Shown here piece after piece: positions 23,187 to 31,039 of a DNA stretch of 64,000 bases. The translations under genes were made by a program, and so were the position numbers. How positions within the stretch are numbered: the first letter of the stretch is position 1; every line of letters begins with the position of its first letter. Origin of the DNA: Lysobacter niastensis. GTDB lineage: Bacteria; Pseudomonadota; Gammaproteobacteria; Xanthomonadales; Xanthomonadaceae. The DNA lies in assembly GCF_015453285.1 (NCBI RefSeq), contig NZ_JADLZT010000005.1, positions 186,001 to 250,000 of the forward strand, read 5' to 3'. Below the pieces are notes generated by a model. It did not search any database. It was not told the origin of the DNA and worked only from the letters and a program-made list of their open reading frames with translations.

Positions 23187-25313
23187 ATGCCGGGCATGGA
23201 ACACGTCATTTCCAAGACCGTCCTTCTGGCGATCGTGCTGGCCCCGCTGCTGGGCGCGATCATCGCCGGTCTTTTTCGTCGCCAGGTCGGCCGCGCCGGC
23301 GCCCACTGGGTGACCATCCTCGGCGTCGCCGCGAGCTGCGTCATGTCCGGCTACGTGCTGTGGCAACTGGTCGGGCAGGGTGCCGCGCCGTTCAATGAGA
23401 ACGTCTACACCTGGTTCCAGGTCGGCGGCATCGAGGCCCACGTCGGCTTCATGATCGACAAGCTGACCGCGATGATGATGGTGGTCGTCACGTTCGTGTC
23501 GCTGCTGGTGCACATCTACACCATCGGCTACATGGAAGAAGACCCGGGCTACCAGCGTTTCTTCAGCTACATCTCGCTGTTCACCTTCTCGATGTTGATG
23601 CTCGTGATGAGCAACAACTTCCTGCAGCTGTTCTTCGGCTGGGAAGCCGTGGGCCTGGTGTCGTACCTGCTGATCGGCTTCTGGTTCAAGCGCCCGACCG
23701 CGGTGTTCGCCAACCTCAAGGCGTTCCTGGTCAACCGCGTCGGCGACTTCGGCTTCCTGCTCGGCATCGCCGGCGTGCTGCTGATGTTCGGCACGCTCGA
23801 CTACGCGACCGTGTTCGCCAATGCCCCGACGATCGCCGGCCAGGCCATGTCGATCATCGACGGCCATGAATGGTCGGTGGCGACGGTCATCTGCATCTGT
23901 CTGTTCATCGGCGCCATGGGCAAGTCGGCGCAGGTTCCGCTGCACGTCTGGCTGCCGGACTCGATGGAAGGCCCGACCCCGATCTCGGCACTGATCCACG
24001 CCGCGACGATGGTCACCGCCGGCATCTTCATGGTGGCGCGCATGTCGCCGCTGTTCGAGCTCTCGGAGACGGCGCTGAACTTCGTGCTGTTCATCGGCGC
24101 GACCACGGCCTTCTTCACCGGCCTCATTGGTATCGTGCAGAACGATATCAAGCGCGTGGTCGCGTACTCGACGCTGTCGCAGCTGGGCTACATGACGGTC
24201 GCGCTGGGCGTGTCGGCATACAGCGCCGGCGTCTACCACCTGATGACGCACGCCTTCTTCAAGGCGCTGCTGTTCCTCGGTGCCGGCTCGGTCATCATCG
24301 GCATGCACCACGAGCAGGACATGCGCCGCATGGGCGGCCTGAAGAAGTACATGCCCATCACCTACTGGACGATGGTGATCGGTACGTTGGCGCTGGTCGG
24401 CACGCCGTTCTTCAGCGGCTTCTACTCGAAGGACACCATCATCGAGGCGGCCGCCGAGCACGCCCATGAGGCCCACAACTGGGTCGCCAGCTATGCCTAC
24501 TGGGCGGTGTTGGCGGGTGCGTTCGTGACCTCGTTCTACAGCTTCCGCCTGCTGTTCCTGACCTTCCACGGCAAGGAGCGCTTCCACGATCCGGTGCCGG
24601 ATCACTACGTGGCCCCGGAAGCGGACTCGACGGAGCACGAGGAGGCGCTGTCGCACGAGCACGACTCGCATGACGACCATGGCCATGGCGACCACGGCCA
24701 CGCGCACACGCCGCACGAATCGCCGTGGGTGGTGACGCTGCCGCTGATCCTGCTGGCGATCCCGTCGATCCTGATCGGCTTCTTCACGGTCGGCCCGATG
24801 CTGTTCGGCACCGACGCGATGGGTCACGTCAAGCAGTTGCCGTTCTTCCTCGGCGCCATCGACGTGCCGGGCGCACACGACATCGTCGGCAAGCTGGCCG
24901 AAGAGTTCCACGGTCCGGTCGCGTTCGCACTGCATGGCTTCCAGGCGCCGGCGTTCTGGCTGGCCCTTGGCGGCTTCGTTCTGGCAGCGGTCATGTACTG
25001 GTGGAAGCCGGAGCTGCCCGAGAAGGCACGCAAGGCGTTCGCCTGGCCGGTGCGTGTGCTCGAGAACAAGTACGGCTTCGACAACCTGTGGATCGATGGA
25101 TTCGCTGGTGGCGGCCTGCTCCTCGGCAAGGCCTCGCGCGCGATCGACTCCCATGTCATCGATGGCGCCGCGGTCAACGGCAGCGCCCGCGTCGTCGACT
25201 TCGTCGCCAACGTGACGCGCCGCGTGCAGTCCGGCTACCTCTACCACTATGCCTTCGCGATGATTCTCGGCCTGATTGTTCTTCTGGCCGCGCTGATCCG
25301 TTACTGGCGCTAA
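23187..25313 (+). CDS. nuoL: NADH-quinone oxidoreductase subunit L
   Basis: A 708-residue distal proton-pumping subunit with the Mrp-antiporter domain and the long lateral C-terminal helix. Conserved blocks include FFGWEAVGLVSYLLIGFW (pump glutamate), LHVWLPDSMEGPTPISALIH and ATMVTAGIFMV. It is about 95 residues longer than the E. coli protein. Part of the excess is a histidine-rich cytosolic/periplasmic loop at residues 484-510 with ten histidines in 27 residues. The start is the ATG at 23187; a second in-frame ATG lies at 23196. Confidence 0.96.
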   Translation: MPGMEHVISKTVLLAIVLAPLLGAIIAGLFRRQVGRAGAHWVTILGVAASCVMSGYVLWQLVGQGAAPFNENVYTWFQVGGIEAHVGFMIDKLTAMMMVVVTFVSLLVHIYTIGYMEEDPGYQRFFSYISLFTFSMLMLVMSNNFLQLFFGWEAVGLVSYLLIGFWFKRPTAVFANLKAFLVNRVGDFGFLLGIAGVLLMFGTLDYATVFANAPTIAGQAMSIIDGHEWSVATVICICLFIGAMGKSAQVPLHVWLPDSMEGPTPISALIHAATMVTAGIFMVARMSPLFELSETALNFVLFIGATTAFFTGLIGIVQNDIKRVVAYSTLSQLGYMTVALGVSAYSAGVYHLMTHAFFKALLFLGAGSVIIGMHHEQDMRRMGGLKKYMPITYWTMVIGTLALVGTPFFSGFYSKDTIIEAAAEHAHEAHNWVASYAYWAVLAGAFVTSFYSFRLLFLTFHGKERFHDPVPDHYVAPEADSTEHEEALSHEHDSHDDHGHGDHGHAHTPHESPWVVTLPLILLAIPSILIGFFTVGPMLFGTDAMGHVKQLPFFLGAIDVPGAHDIVGKLAEEFHGPVAFALHGFQAPAFWLALGGFVLAAVMYWWKPELPEKARKAFAWPVRVLENKYGFDNLWIDGFAGGGLLLGKASRAIDSHVIDGAAVNGSARVVDFVANVTRRVQSGYLYHYAFAMILGLIVLLAALIRYWR

Positions 25314-25332
25314 TACACGACAAGGACCCGAC

Positions 25333-26865
25333 GTGAGCTCCGAGCCCTTGCTGCAAAGCAATTCCTTCCTGCTCAGCCTGCTGATCTGGCTGCCGATCCT
25401 CGGCGGCTTCGCCACCCTGGCGTTCGGCAGCGGCCGCGCCAACAGTGCCCGCTGGTTCTCCACCGGCGTCGCGCTGGTGACGCTGGCTGCCAGCGTGCTG
25501 CTGCTGACCGGCTTCGACTATGCCAATCCCGGCATGCAGTTCGTCGAGAACAAGGTCTGGATCGCTGCGTACGACATCCGCTACCACCTCGGTGCCGACG
25601 GCATCTCGGTGTCGTTGATCGTGCTCACCACGCTGACCTCGCTGCTGGCGATGATCGGCGCCTGGACCTCCATCGACAAGCGCGTCAGCCAGTACTACGC
25701 GTCGTTCCTGATCCTCGAAGGCCTGATGGTGGGCGTGTTCGCTGCGCTCGATTCCATGCTGTTCTACGTGTTCTTCGAGGGCATGCTGATCCCGATGTTC
25801 CTGATCATCGGCGTCTGGGGCGGTCCGCGCCGCATCTACGCCGCGATCAAGTTCTTCCTCTACACGTTCCTCGGCTCGCTGTTCATGCTGGTCGGCCTGA
25901 TCTACCTGTACCTGAAGGGTGGCAGCTGGCAGCTCAGCGACATGTACGCGCTGCAGCTCAACGCGACCGAGCAGATGTGGCTGTTCTTCGGCTTCCTGGT
26001 GGCCTTCGCCGTCAAGGTGCCGATGTTCCCGGTCCACACATGGTTGCCGGACGCGCACGTCGAGGCGCCGACCGCCGGTTCGGTGATCCTGGCCGCGATC
26101 ATGCTGAAGATCGGCGGATACGGCTTCCTGCGTTTCGTGCTGCCGATCGTGCCGGACGCCGGCACCGAATGGGCCTGGCTGGTGATCGCGCTCAGCCTGA
26201 TCGCGGTGATCTACGTCGGCCTGGTCGCGCTCGCGCAGGACGACATGAAGAAGCTGATCGCCTACTCGTCGGTCTCGCACATGGGTTTCGTCACCCTCGG
26301 CACCTTCATCGCCTTCGGCCTGGTCCGCGACTACGGCAATGGCGATGCGGCGCGCCTCGGCCTGCAGGGCGCAATGGTGCAGATGATCAGCCACGGCTTC
26401 GTGTCGGGCGCGATGTTCAGCTGCGTCGGCGTGCTGTACGACCGCATGCACAGCCGCATGATCAAGGACTACGGCGGCGTCGCCAACGTGATGCCGTGGT
26501 TCGCCGCGCTGTTCGTGCTGTTCGCGATGGCCAATTCGGGTCTGCCGGGCACTTCGGGTTTCGTCGGCGAGTTCATGGTCATCCTGGCCAGCTTCCAGAA
26601 GCACCCGCTGATCGCCTTTGCCGCCGCGACCACGCTGATCGTGGGCGCCGGTTACACGCTGTGGCTGGTCAAGCGCGTGATCTGGGGCGAGGTCGGCAAC
26701 GCACACGTGGCCGAACTCGAGGACATCAACGCGCGTGAAGCGTTCGTGCTGGGCGTGTTCGCCGCCGGCGTGCTGGTGCTGGGCATCTGGCCGAAGCCGC
26801 TGACGGACCTGATGGAACCGTCGATTGCGAATCTGGCGATGCAGATCGCCTCGTCGAAGCTCTGA
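25333..26865 (+). CDS. nuoM: NADH-quinone oxidoreductase subunit M
   Basis: A 510-residue, 14-helix antiporter-like proton-pumping subunit. It has the pump glutamate in MLFYVFFEGMLIPMFLIIG, the lysine in FAVKVPMFPVHTWLPDAHVE, and the typical KKLIAYSSVSHMGF block. It starts at a GTG (SSEPLLQSNSF) 19 bases after nuoL. nuoN begins 11 bases downstream. Confidence 0.97.
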   Translation: MSSEPLLQSNSFLLSLLIWLPILGGFATLAFGSGRANSARWFSTGVALVTLAASVLLLTGFDYANPGMQFVENKVWIAAYDIRYHLGADGISVSLIVLTTLTSLLAMIGAWTSIDKRVSQYYASFLILEGLMVGVFAALDSMLFYVFFEGMLIPMFLIIGVWGGPRRIYAAIKFFLYTFLGSLFMLVGLIYLYLKGGSWQLSDMYALQLNATEQMWLFFGFLVAFAVKVPMFPVHTWLPDAHVEAPTAGSVILAAIMLKIGGYGFLRFVLPIVPDAGTEWAWLVIALSLIAVIYVGLVALAQDDMKKLIAYSSVSHMGFVTLGTFIAFGLVRDYGNGDAARLGLQGAMVQMISHGFVSGAMFSCVGVLYDRMHSRMIKDYGGVANVMPWFAALFVLFAMANSGLPGTSGFVGEFMVILASFQKHPLIAFAAATTLIVGAGYTLWLVKRVIWGEVGNAHVAELEDINAREAFVLGVFAAGVLVLGIWPKPLTDLMEPSIANLAMQIASSKL

Positions 26866-26876
26866 GGTTGCACCGC

Positions 26877-28322
26877 ATGATCATGCCCGTCCGCACATTC
26901 GCCGACCTGATGCCGCTCCTGCCGGAGTTGGTGGTCATCCTCGGCGCGTTCGCGCTGCTGATGCTCGACCTCTTCGTCGACGAGCGTCGCCGTTACCTGG
27001 TGCATGCCGGCGGCATCGCCGTGCTCGCCGTAGCCACGTTCATGGTCGCGACCGGCGTGGGCGGGCAGGGCACCGTGCTCAACGGCATGTTCGTCCGCGA
27101 CACCGCCGCCGACGTGATGAAGGTCGCCATCGGCGTCGTCAGCATGCTGTCGATGGTCTATGCGTGGTCGTACCTGCGCGCCCGCGAACTGTACAAGGGC
27201 GAAGTCGCGGTGCTGATGCTGTTTGCCACCGCCGGCATGATGCTGCTGGTCTCGGCCGGCAGCCTGGTGATGGTCTACCTCGGCCTGGAAATGCTGGCGC
27301 TGTCGTCCTACGCGCTCGTCGCGATCGACCGTGACGGCCCGGTCGCCTCCGAAGCCGCGATCAAGTACTTCGTGCTCGGCGCGCTGGCCTCGGGCCTGCT
27401 GCTGTACGGCATGTCGCTGGTCTATGGCGCGACCGGTTCGCTGGACCTGACGCGTATCGCAGAAGTGGCTCGTTCGCCCGACGTGTCGTTGATGCTGGTC
27501 ACCGGCGTGGTGTTCATGGTCGCCGGCATCGCCTTCAAGTTCGGCGCCGCGCCGTTCCACATGTGGCTGCCCGACGTCTACAGCGGCGCGCCCACGGCGA
27601 TCACCATCTTCATCGGCGCTGCACCGAGCCTGGCCTCGTTCGGCATGGCCTATCGCCTGCTCGAAGTCGCCGCCGGTCCGCTCAGCGACCACTGGCGCAT
27701 GGCGCTGGCCGGCATCGCAGCGATCTCGCTGGTGATCGGCAATCTCAGCGCGATGGTGCAGAGCAACCTCAAGCGCCTGTTGGCGTACTCGACCGTGTCG
27801 CACGTCGGCTTCCTGTTCATGGGCCTGGCAGGCGGTGGCGCGCAGGGCTTCTCCGCGGCGATGTTCTATTCGATCAACTACGCCGTCACCACGGCCGCGG
27901 CGTTCGGCGCGATCGTGGTGCTCTCGAGCCGCGGCTTCGAGTCCGATCGCGTCGACGACTTCAAGGGCCTCAACGCCCGCAGCCCGTGGCTGGCCGGCCT
28001 GGTGCTGTGCGTGATGGCGTCGCTCGCCGGCGTGCCGCCGTTCCTCGGCTTCTGGGCGAAGCTTGCGGTGCTGCGTGCCGCGCTGCAGGGCGACATGCTC
28101 TGGCTCGCGCTCGTGGGCGTCGTGTTTGCGGTGGTCGGCGCGTTCTACTACCTGCGCGTGATCAAGGCCATGTACTTCGAGGAGCCTGAAGGCCATGTGC
28201 CGCCGGCGCCGTCGGATCGACCGCTGCGCGTGGTATTCGGCGTCAATGCGCTTGCGCTGCTGGCGCTGGGCTTTGCCTGGAGTCCGATCATGGCCTGGTG
28301 CCAGAGGGCTTTCGCGGGTTGA
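26877..28322 (+). CDS. nuoN: NADH-quinone oxidoreductase subunit N
   Basis: A 481-residue antiporter-like proton-pumping subunit and last gene of the operon. Conserved segments are YLGLEMLALSSYALVA, FKFGAAPFHMWLPDVYSGAP and KRLLAYSTVSHVGFLFMG. I chose the ATG at 26877 (MIMPVRTFADLMPLLPEL) because the GAGG at 26864-26867 is then a well-spaced ribosome-binding site; a TTG at 26868 would lie on top of it. No intrinsic terminator with a T-tract follows before the tRNA promoter. Confidence 0.96.
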   Translation: MIMPVRTFADLMPLLPELVVILGAFALLMLDLFVDERRRYLVHAGGIAVLAVATFMVATGVGGQGTVLNGMFVRDTAADVMKVAIGVVSMLSMVYAWSYLRARELYKGEVAVLMLFATAGMMLLVSAGSLVMVYLGLEMLALSSYALVAIDRDGPVASEAAIKYFVLGALASGLLLYGMSLVYGATGSLDLTRIAEVARSPDVSLMLVTGVVFMVAGIAFKFGAAPFHMWLPDVYSGAPTAITIFIGAAPSLASFGMAYRLLEVAAGPLSDHWRMALAGIAAISLVIGNLSAMVQSNLKRLLAYSTVSHVGFLFMGLAGGGAQGFSAAMFYSINYAVTTAAAFGAIVVLSSRGFESDRVDDFKGLNARSPWLAGLVLCVMASLAGVPPFLGFWAKLAVLRAALQGDMLWLALVGVVFAVVGAFYYLRVIKAMYFEEPEGHVPPAPSDRPLRVVFGVNALALLALGFAWSPIMAWCQRAFAG

Positions 28323-28380
28323 TCCGTGGGCCCGGTGAACCGGTCGTGATCGATTCAATGATCAATCTGGTGAATTGGGG

Positions 28381-28409
28381 TTGCGGAAGTTTTAGTCGGT
28401 CGTTATTAT
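28381..28409 (+). promoter_or_regulatory. Sigma70-type promoter of the initiator tRNA
   Basis: TTGCGG at 28381-28386 and TATTAT at 28404-28409 are separated by exactly 17 bases, and the mature tRNA 5' end lies 11 bases after the -10 box. This promoter probably also feeds the rimP-nusA-infB genes by read-through, as metY does in E. coli. Confidence 0.75.
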
Positions 28410-28420
28410 GATCGGCCTGA

Positions 28421-28497
28421 TGCGGGGTGGAGCAGTCTGGCAGCTCGTCGGGCTCATAACCCGAAGGTCGCAGGTTCAAATCCTGCCCCCGCTACCA
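28421..28497 (+). tRNA. Initiator tRNA-fMet (anticodon CAT)
   Basis: A 77-base initiator tRNA with encoded CCA. Anticodon CAT is at 28455-28457. Three consecutive G-C pairs end the anticodon stem (GGG/CCC), the D stem has the initiator A11-T24 pair, and the first acceptor position is unpaired; these are the hallmarks of formylatable tRNA-fMet. Unusually, the 1-72 mismatch is T1 with T72 rather than the C1-A72 of E. coli. By position (before rimP-nusA-infB) it corresponds to E. coli metY. Confidence 0.96.
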
Positions 28498-28522
28498 GCT
28501 TCGACCTGGGCCCATGGCCCGC

Positions 28523-28550
28523 GAGAAGCCTGAAGTTTTTCAGGCTTCTC
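28523..28550. other. Perfect 12-bp hairpin downstream of tRNA-fMet
   Basis: GAGAAGCCTGAA (28523-28534) and TTCAGGCTTCTC (28539-28550) form a perfect 12-bp stem around a GTTT loop, 25 bases after the tRNA. TAAGG follows instead of a T-tract, so it looks like a 3'-processing or protective structure in the rimP leader rather than a strong terminator. Confidence 0.6.
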
Positions 28551-28618
28551 TAAGGTCAAAGGCTCGGGCTTGGTGATCGTGCTCTGCTCGCACGGTCACG
28601 CCGAAATCCAGTTGTACG

Positions 28619-28650
28619 GACAAGGGGCCCAATGGGCCCTTTGTCGTTTC
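28619..28650 (+). terminator. Intrinsic terminator/attenuator in the rimP leader
   Basis: A 12-bp stem with one G-T pair (GACAAGGGGCCC at 28619-28630 with GGGCCCTTTGTC at 28634-28645), loop AAT, is followed by GTTTCTT. It lies between tRNA-fMet and rimP. The 298 gene-free bases 28498-28795 contain this, the preceding hairpin and the AGGAG ribosome-binding site of rimP; I see no other gene there. Confidence 0.6.
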
Positions 28651-28795
28651 TTGCGTCCGGCAAGGCCGGGTGCGTGCAGGAAAGCCTTCAGGCAGCGCTT
28701 CTCGGTCAACGTTCGATGATGTCGGATCTTCTGGTTCTGGCTGTCGTTGGCGTTCCGGATCGCAACGTTGAGGAGTTTCGCAGGAGTCGTTTTGC

Positions 28796-29374
28796 ATGAC
28801 GGACAAAGCAGTCGAAATCGCCAATCTGCTGGCCCCGACGGTAGCGTCGCTGGGCGTGGAATTGCTGGGCGCGGAATACCTTCCGGCGCCGGGCAGTGCC
28901 GTGCTGCGCCTCTACATCGATGTGCCGTCCGATGCGGCCATTGGCCCGGATGGCGAGCCGCGCTCGGTGACCATCGACGATTGCGAGGCGGTGAGCCGCG
29001 AAGTGTCGGCGCAGCTTGACGTCGAGGACCCGATCAGCGGGCAGTACACGCTGGAAGTGTCCTCGCCCGGCATCGATCGTCCGTTGTTCACGCTGGATCA
29101 CTACGCACGTTTCGTCGGCGAGAGCGCGAAAGTCGCGCTGAAGCTTCCGCAGGACGGCCGCCGCCGCCTGCAGGGCCGCATCCTCCGCGTCGAAGGCGAC
29201 AGCGTTGTGTTCGAGGTCGAGGGTGTCGGCGGTGCGCTGGTCGAGCTGGTTGCCGCGTTCGGCAACATCGACAAGGCGCGGCTGGTGCCGGATTGGGTCG
29301 CGCTGGGCTTCTCCAAGCCCAAGCCCGGCAAAGACAAGCCTTCGAAGGCCGTGCCTTCGAAGGGAAAGAAGTAA
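28796..29374 (+). CDS. rimP: Ribosome maturation factor RimP
   Basis: A 192-residue factor needed for 30S subunit maturation. It has the family's N-terminal alpha/beta domain ([27 protein letters not shown]), the conserved [24 protein letters not shown] block (described by its core at about residues 75-95) and a C-terminal SH3-like domain, ending in a Lys/Pro/Ser-rich tail. The ATG at 28796 has an AGGAG Shine-Dalgarno. It is the first protein gene of the nusA-infB operon. Confidence 0.96.
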   Translation: MTDKAVEIANLLAPTVASLGVELLGAEYLPAPGSAVLRLYIDVPSDAAIGPDGEPRSVTIDDCEAVSREVSAQLDVEDPISGQYTLEVSSPGIDRPLFTLDHYARFVGESAKVALKLPQDGRRRLQGRILRVEGDSVVFEVEGVGGALVELVAAFGNIDKARLVPDWVALGFSKPKPGKDKPSKAVPSKGKK

Positions 29375-29434
29375 CCACCTTAGTAACCACCAAGTTTGCC
29401 GGCGGCTTCGGGCCGACCCGTGCGGAGTCAATAG

Positions 29435-30922
29435 ATGAGCAAGGAACTTTTGCTGGTCGTGGATGCGGTTGCCAATGAAAAGGGCGTGCCGCGTGAAGTC
29501 ATCTTCGAAGCCATTGAGGCGGCCCTCGCGTCGGCGGCCAAGAAGCGCTATCACGATGAAGACGTGCTGGTGCGCGTGTCGATCGACCAGAAGGACGGCA
29601 GCTACGAGACCTACCGCCGCATGGAGGTCGTTGCCGACGACGTCGTGATGGAGTCGCCGGACCGCCAGATCCGCCTGATGGACGCCATCGACGAGGTCGA
29701 GGGCGTCGAGGTCGGCGACTACATCGAAGAGCAGATCGAGAACCCCGAGTTCGGCCGCATCGCCGCTCAGGCCGCCAAGCAGGTGATCGTGCAGCGCGTT
29801 CGCGAAGCCGAGCGCCAGCAGGTCGTGGATGCGTGGAAGGATCGCGTCGGCGAGCTGGTGACCGGCGTGGTCAAGCGCGTGGAGCGCGGCAACATTTACG
29901 TCGACCTGGGCGGCAACGCCGAGGCGATCATCCCGAAGGACAAGGGCATCCCGCGCGACGTGCTGCGCGCCGGCGACCGTGTCCGCGGCTACCTGTTCGA
30001 CGTGCGCTCCGAGCCGCGCGGCCCGCAGCTGTTCATCAGCCGCGCCGCGCCGGAGTTCATGATGGAGCTGTTCAAGCTCGAAGTGCCGGAAGTCGGCCAG
30101 GGCCTGGTTTCGATCAGGGCGTGCGCCCGCGATCCGGGTGACCGCGCCAAGATCGCCGTGCTCGCGCACGACAACCGCACCGATCCGATCGGCGCCTGCA
30201 TCGGCATGCGCGGTTCGCGCGTGCAGGCCGTGAGCAACGAGCTCAACGGCGAGCGCGTCGATATCGTGCTGTGGTCGGACAACCCGGCACAGTTCGTCAT
30301 CAATGCGATGGCGCCGGCCGAAGTGCAGTCGATCATCGTCGATGAAGAGAAGCACTCGATGGACCTGGCCGTGGCCGAGGACCGTCTGGCGCAGGCGATC
30401 GGCAAGGGCGGCCAAAACGTGCGCCTCGCCAGCCGCCTGTCGGGCTGGCAGCTCAACGTGATGACGCAGGACCAGGTCACCGCCAAGTCCGAAGCCGAGC
30501 AGACCACTGCGCGCCAGCTGTTCCAGGACAAGCTGGAGGTCGACGAGGAGATCGCCGGCATCCTGGTCTCGGAAGGCTTCAGCACCGTCGAGGAAATCGC
30601 CTACGTGCCGGTCGGCGAGCTGCTCGCCGTCGAAGGCTTCGACGAGGACATCGTCGAGGAGCTGCGTGCGCGAGCACGCGACGCGCTGCTCAACGAGGCC
30701 CTTGCCGCAGAAGAGGAACTCGACGAGCACCAGCCGGCCGCCGACCTGCTCGAACTGGGCGGCATGGACGAGGCCACTGCCTTCGCGCTTGCTGCGCGCG
30801 GCGTGGTCACGCGTGACGACCTGGCCGACATGGCGACCGACGAGCTGACCGATATCGAGGGCATCGACGCTGAACGCGCCGCGGCCTTGATCATGGAAGC
30901 CCGCAAGCACTGGTTCGAGTAA
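29435..30922 (+). CDS. nusA: Transcription termination/antitermination protein NusA
   Basis: A 495-residue RNA polymerase-associated factor that modulates pausing, intrinsic termination and antitermination. The N-terminal RNAP-binding domain (about 1-130) is followed by an S1 domain (about 137-200; GVVKRVERGNIYVDLGG), KH1 and KH2 (IGACIGMRGSRV, AIGKGGQNVRLAS) and two C-terminal acidic helix-hairpin-helix repeats (about 350-490), as in the gammaproteobacterial form. Two 9-base copies of GTAACCACC (29371 and 29383) lie in the 60-base gap after rimP, the first overlapping the rimP stop. Confidence 0.97.
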   Translation: MSKELLLVVDAVANEKGVPREVIFEAIEAALASAAKKRYHDEDVLVRVSIDQKDGSYETYRRMEVVADDVVMESPDRQIRLMDAIDEVEGVEVGDYIEEQIENPEFGRIAAQAAKQVIVQRVREAERQQVVDAWKDRVGELVTGVVKRVERGNIYVDLGGNAEAIIPKDKGIPRDVLRAGDRVRGYLFDVRSEPRGPQLFISRAAPEFMMELFKLEVPEVGQGLVSIRACARDPGDRAKIAVLAHDNRTDPIGACIGMRGSRVQAVSNELNGERVDIVLWSDNPAQFVINAMAPAEVQSIIVDEEKHSMDLAVAEDRLAQAIGKGGQNVRLASRLSGWQLNVMTQDQVTAKSEAEQTTARQLFQDKLEVDEEIAGILVSEGFSTVEEIAYVPVGELLAVEGFDEDIVEELRARARDALLNEALAAEEELDEHQPAADLLELGGMDEATAFALAARGVVTRDDLADMATDELTDIEGIDAERAAALIMEARKHWFE

Positions 30923-30931
30923 CAGAAAACC

Positions 30932-30988
30932 GTAGGGCGGGCCTTGGCCCGCCATGTGCAAAGTGCGGCGGGGCAGGACCCGCCCTAC
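30932..30988. repeat. 57-bp palindromic repeat with nested hairpins between nusA and infB
   Basis: Terminal inverted repeats GTAGGGCGGG (30932-30941) and CCCGCCCTAC (30979-30988) are perfect. Inside, GGCGGGCC-TT-GGCCCGCC (30936-30953) and GGCGGG-GCAGGA-CCCGCC (30967-30984) can form two competing hairpins. The element occupies half of the 117-base nusA-infB gap. It resembles intergenic REP-like elements of proteobacteria, but no second copy is in the window. Confidence 0.7.
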
Positions 30989-31039
30989 AATCGCCACCGC
31001 GGGATCAACCCGTGGTGGCCAAACGGAACCGGAAACCGA

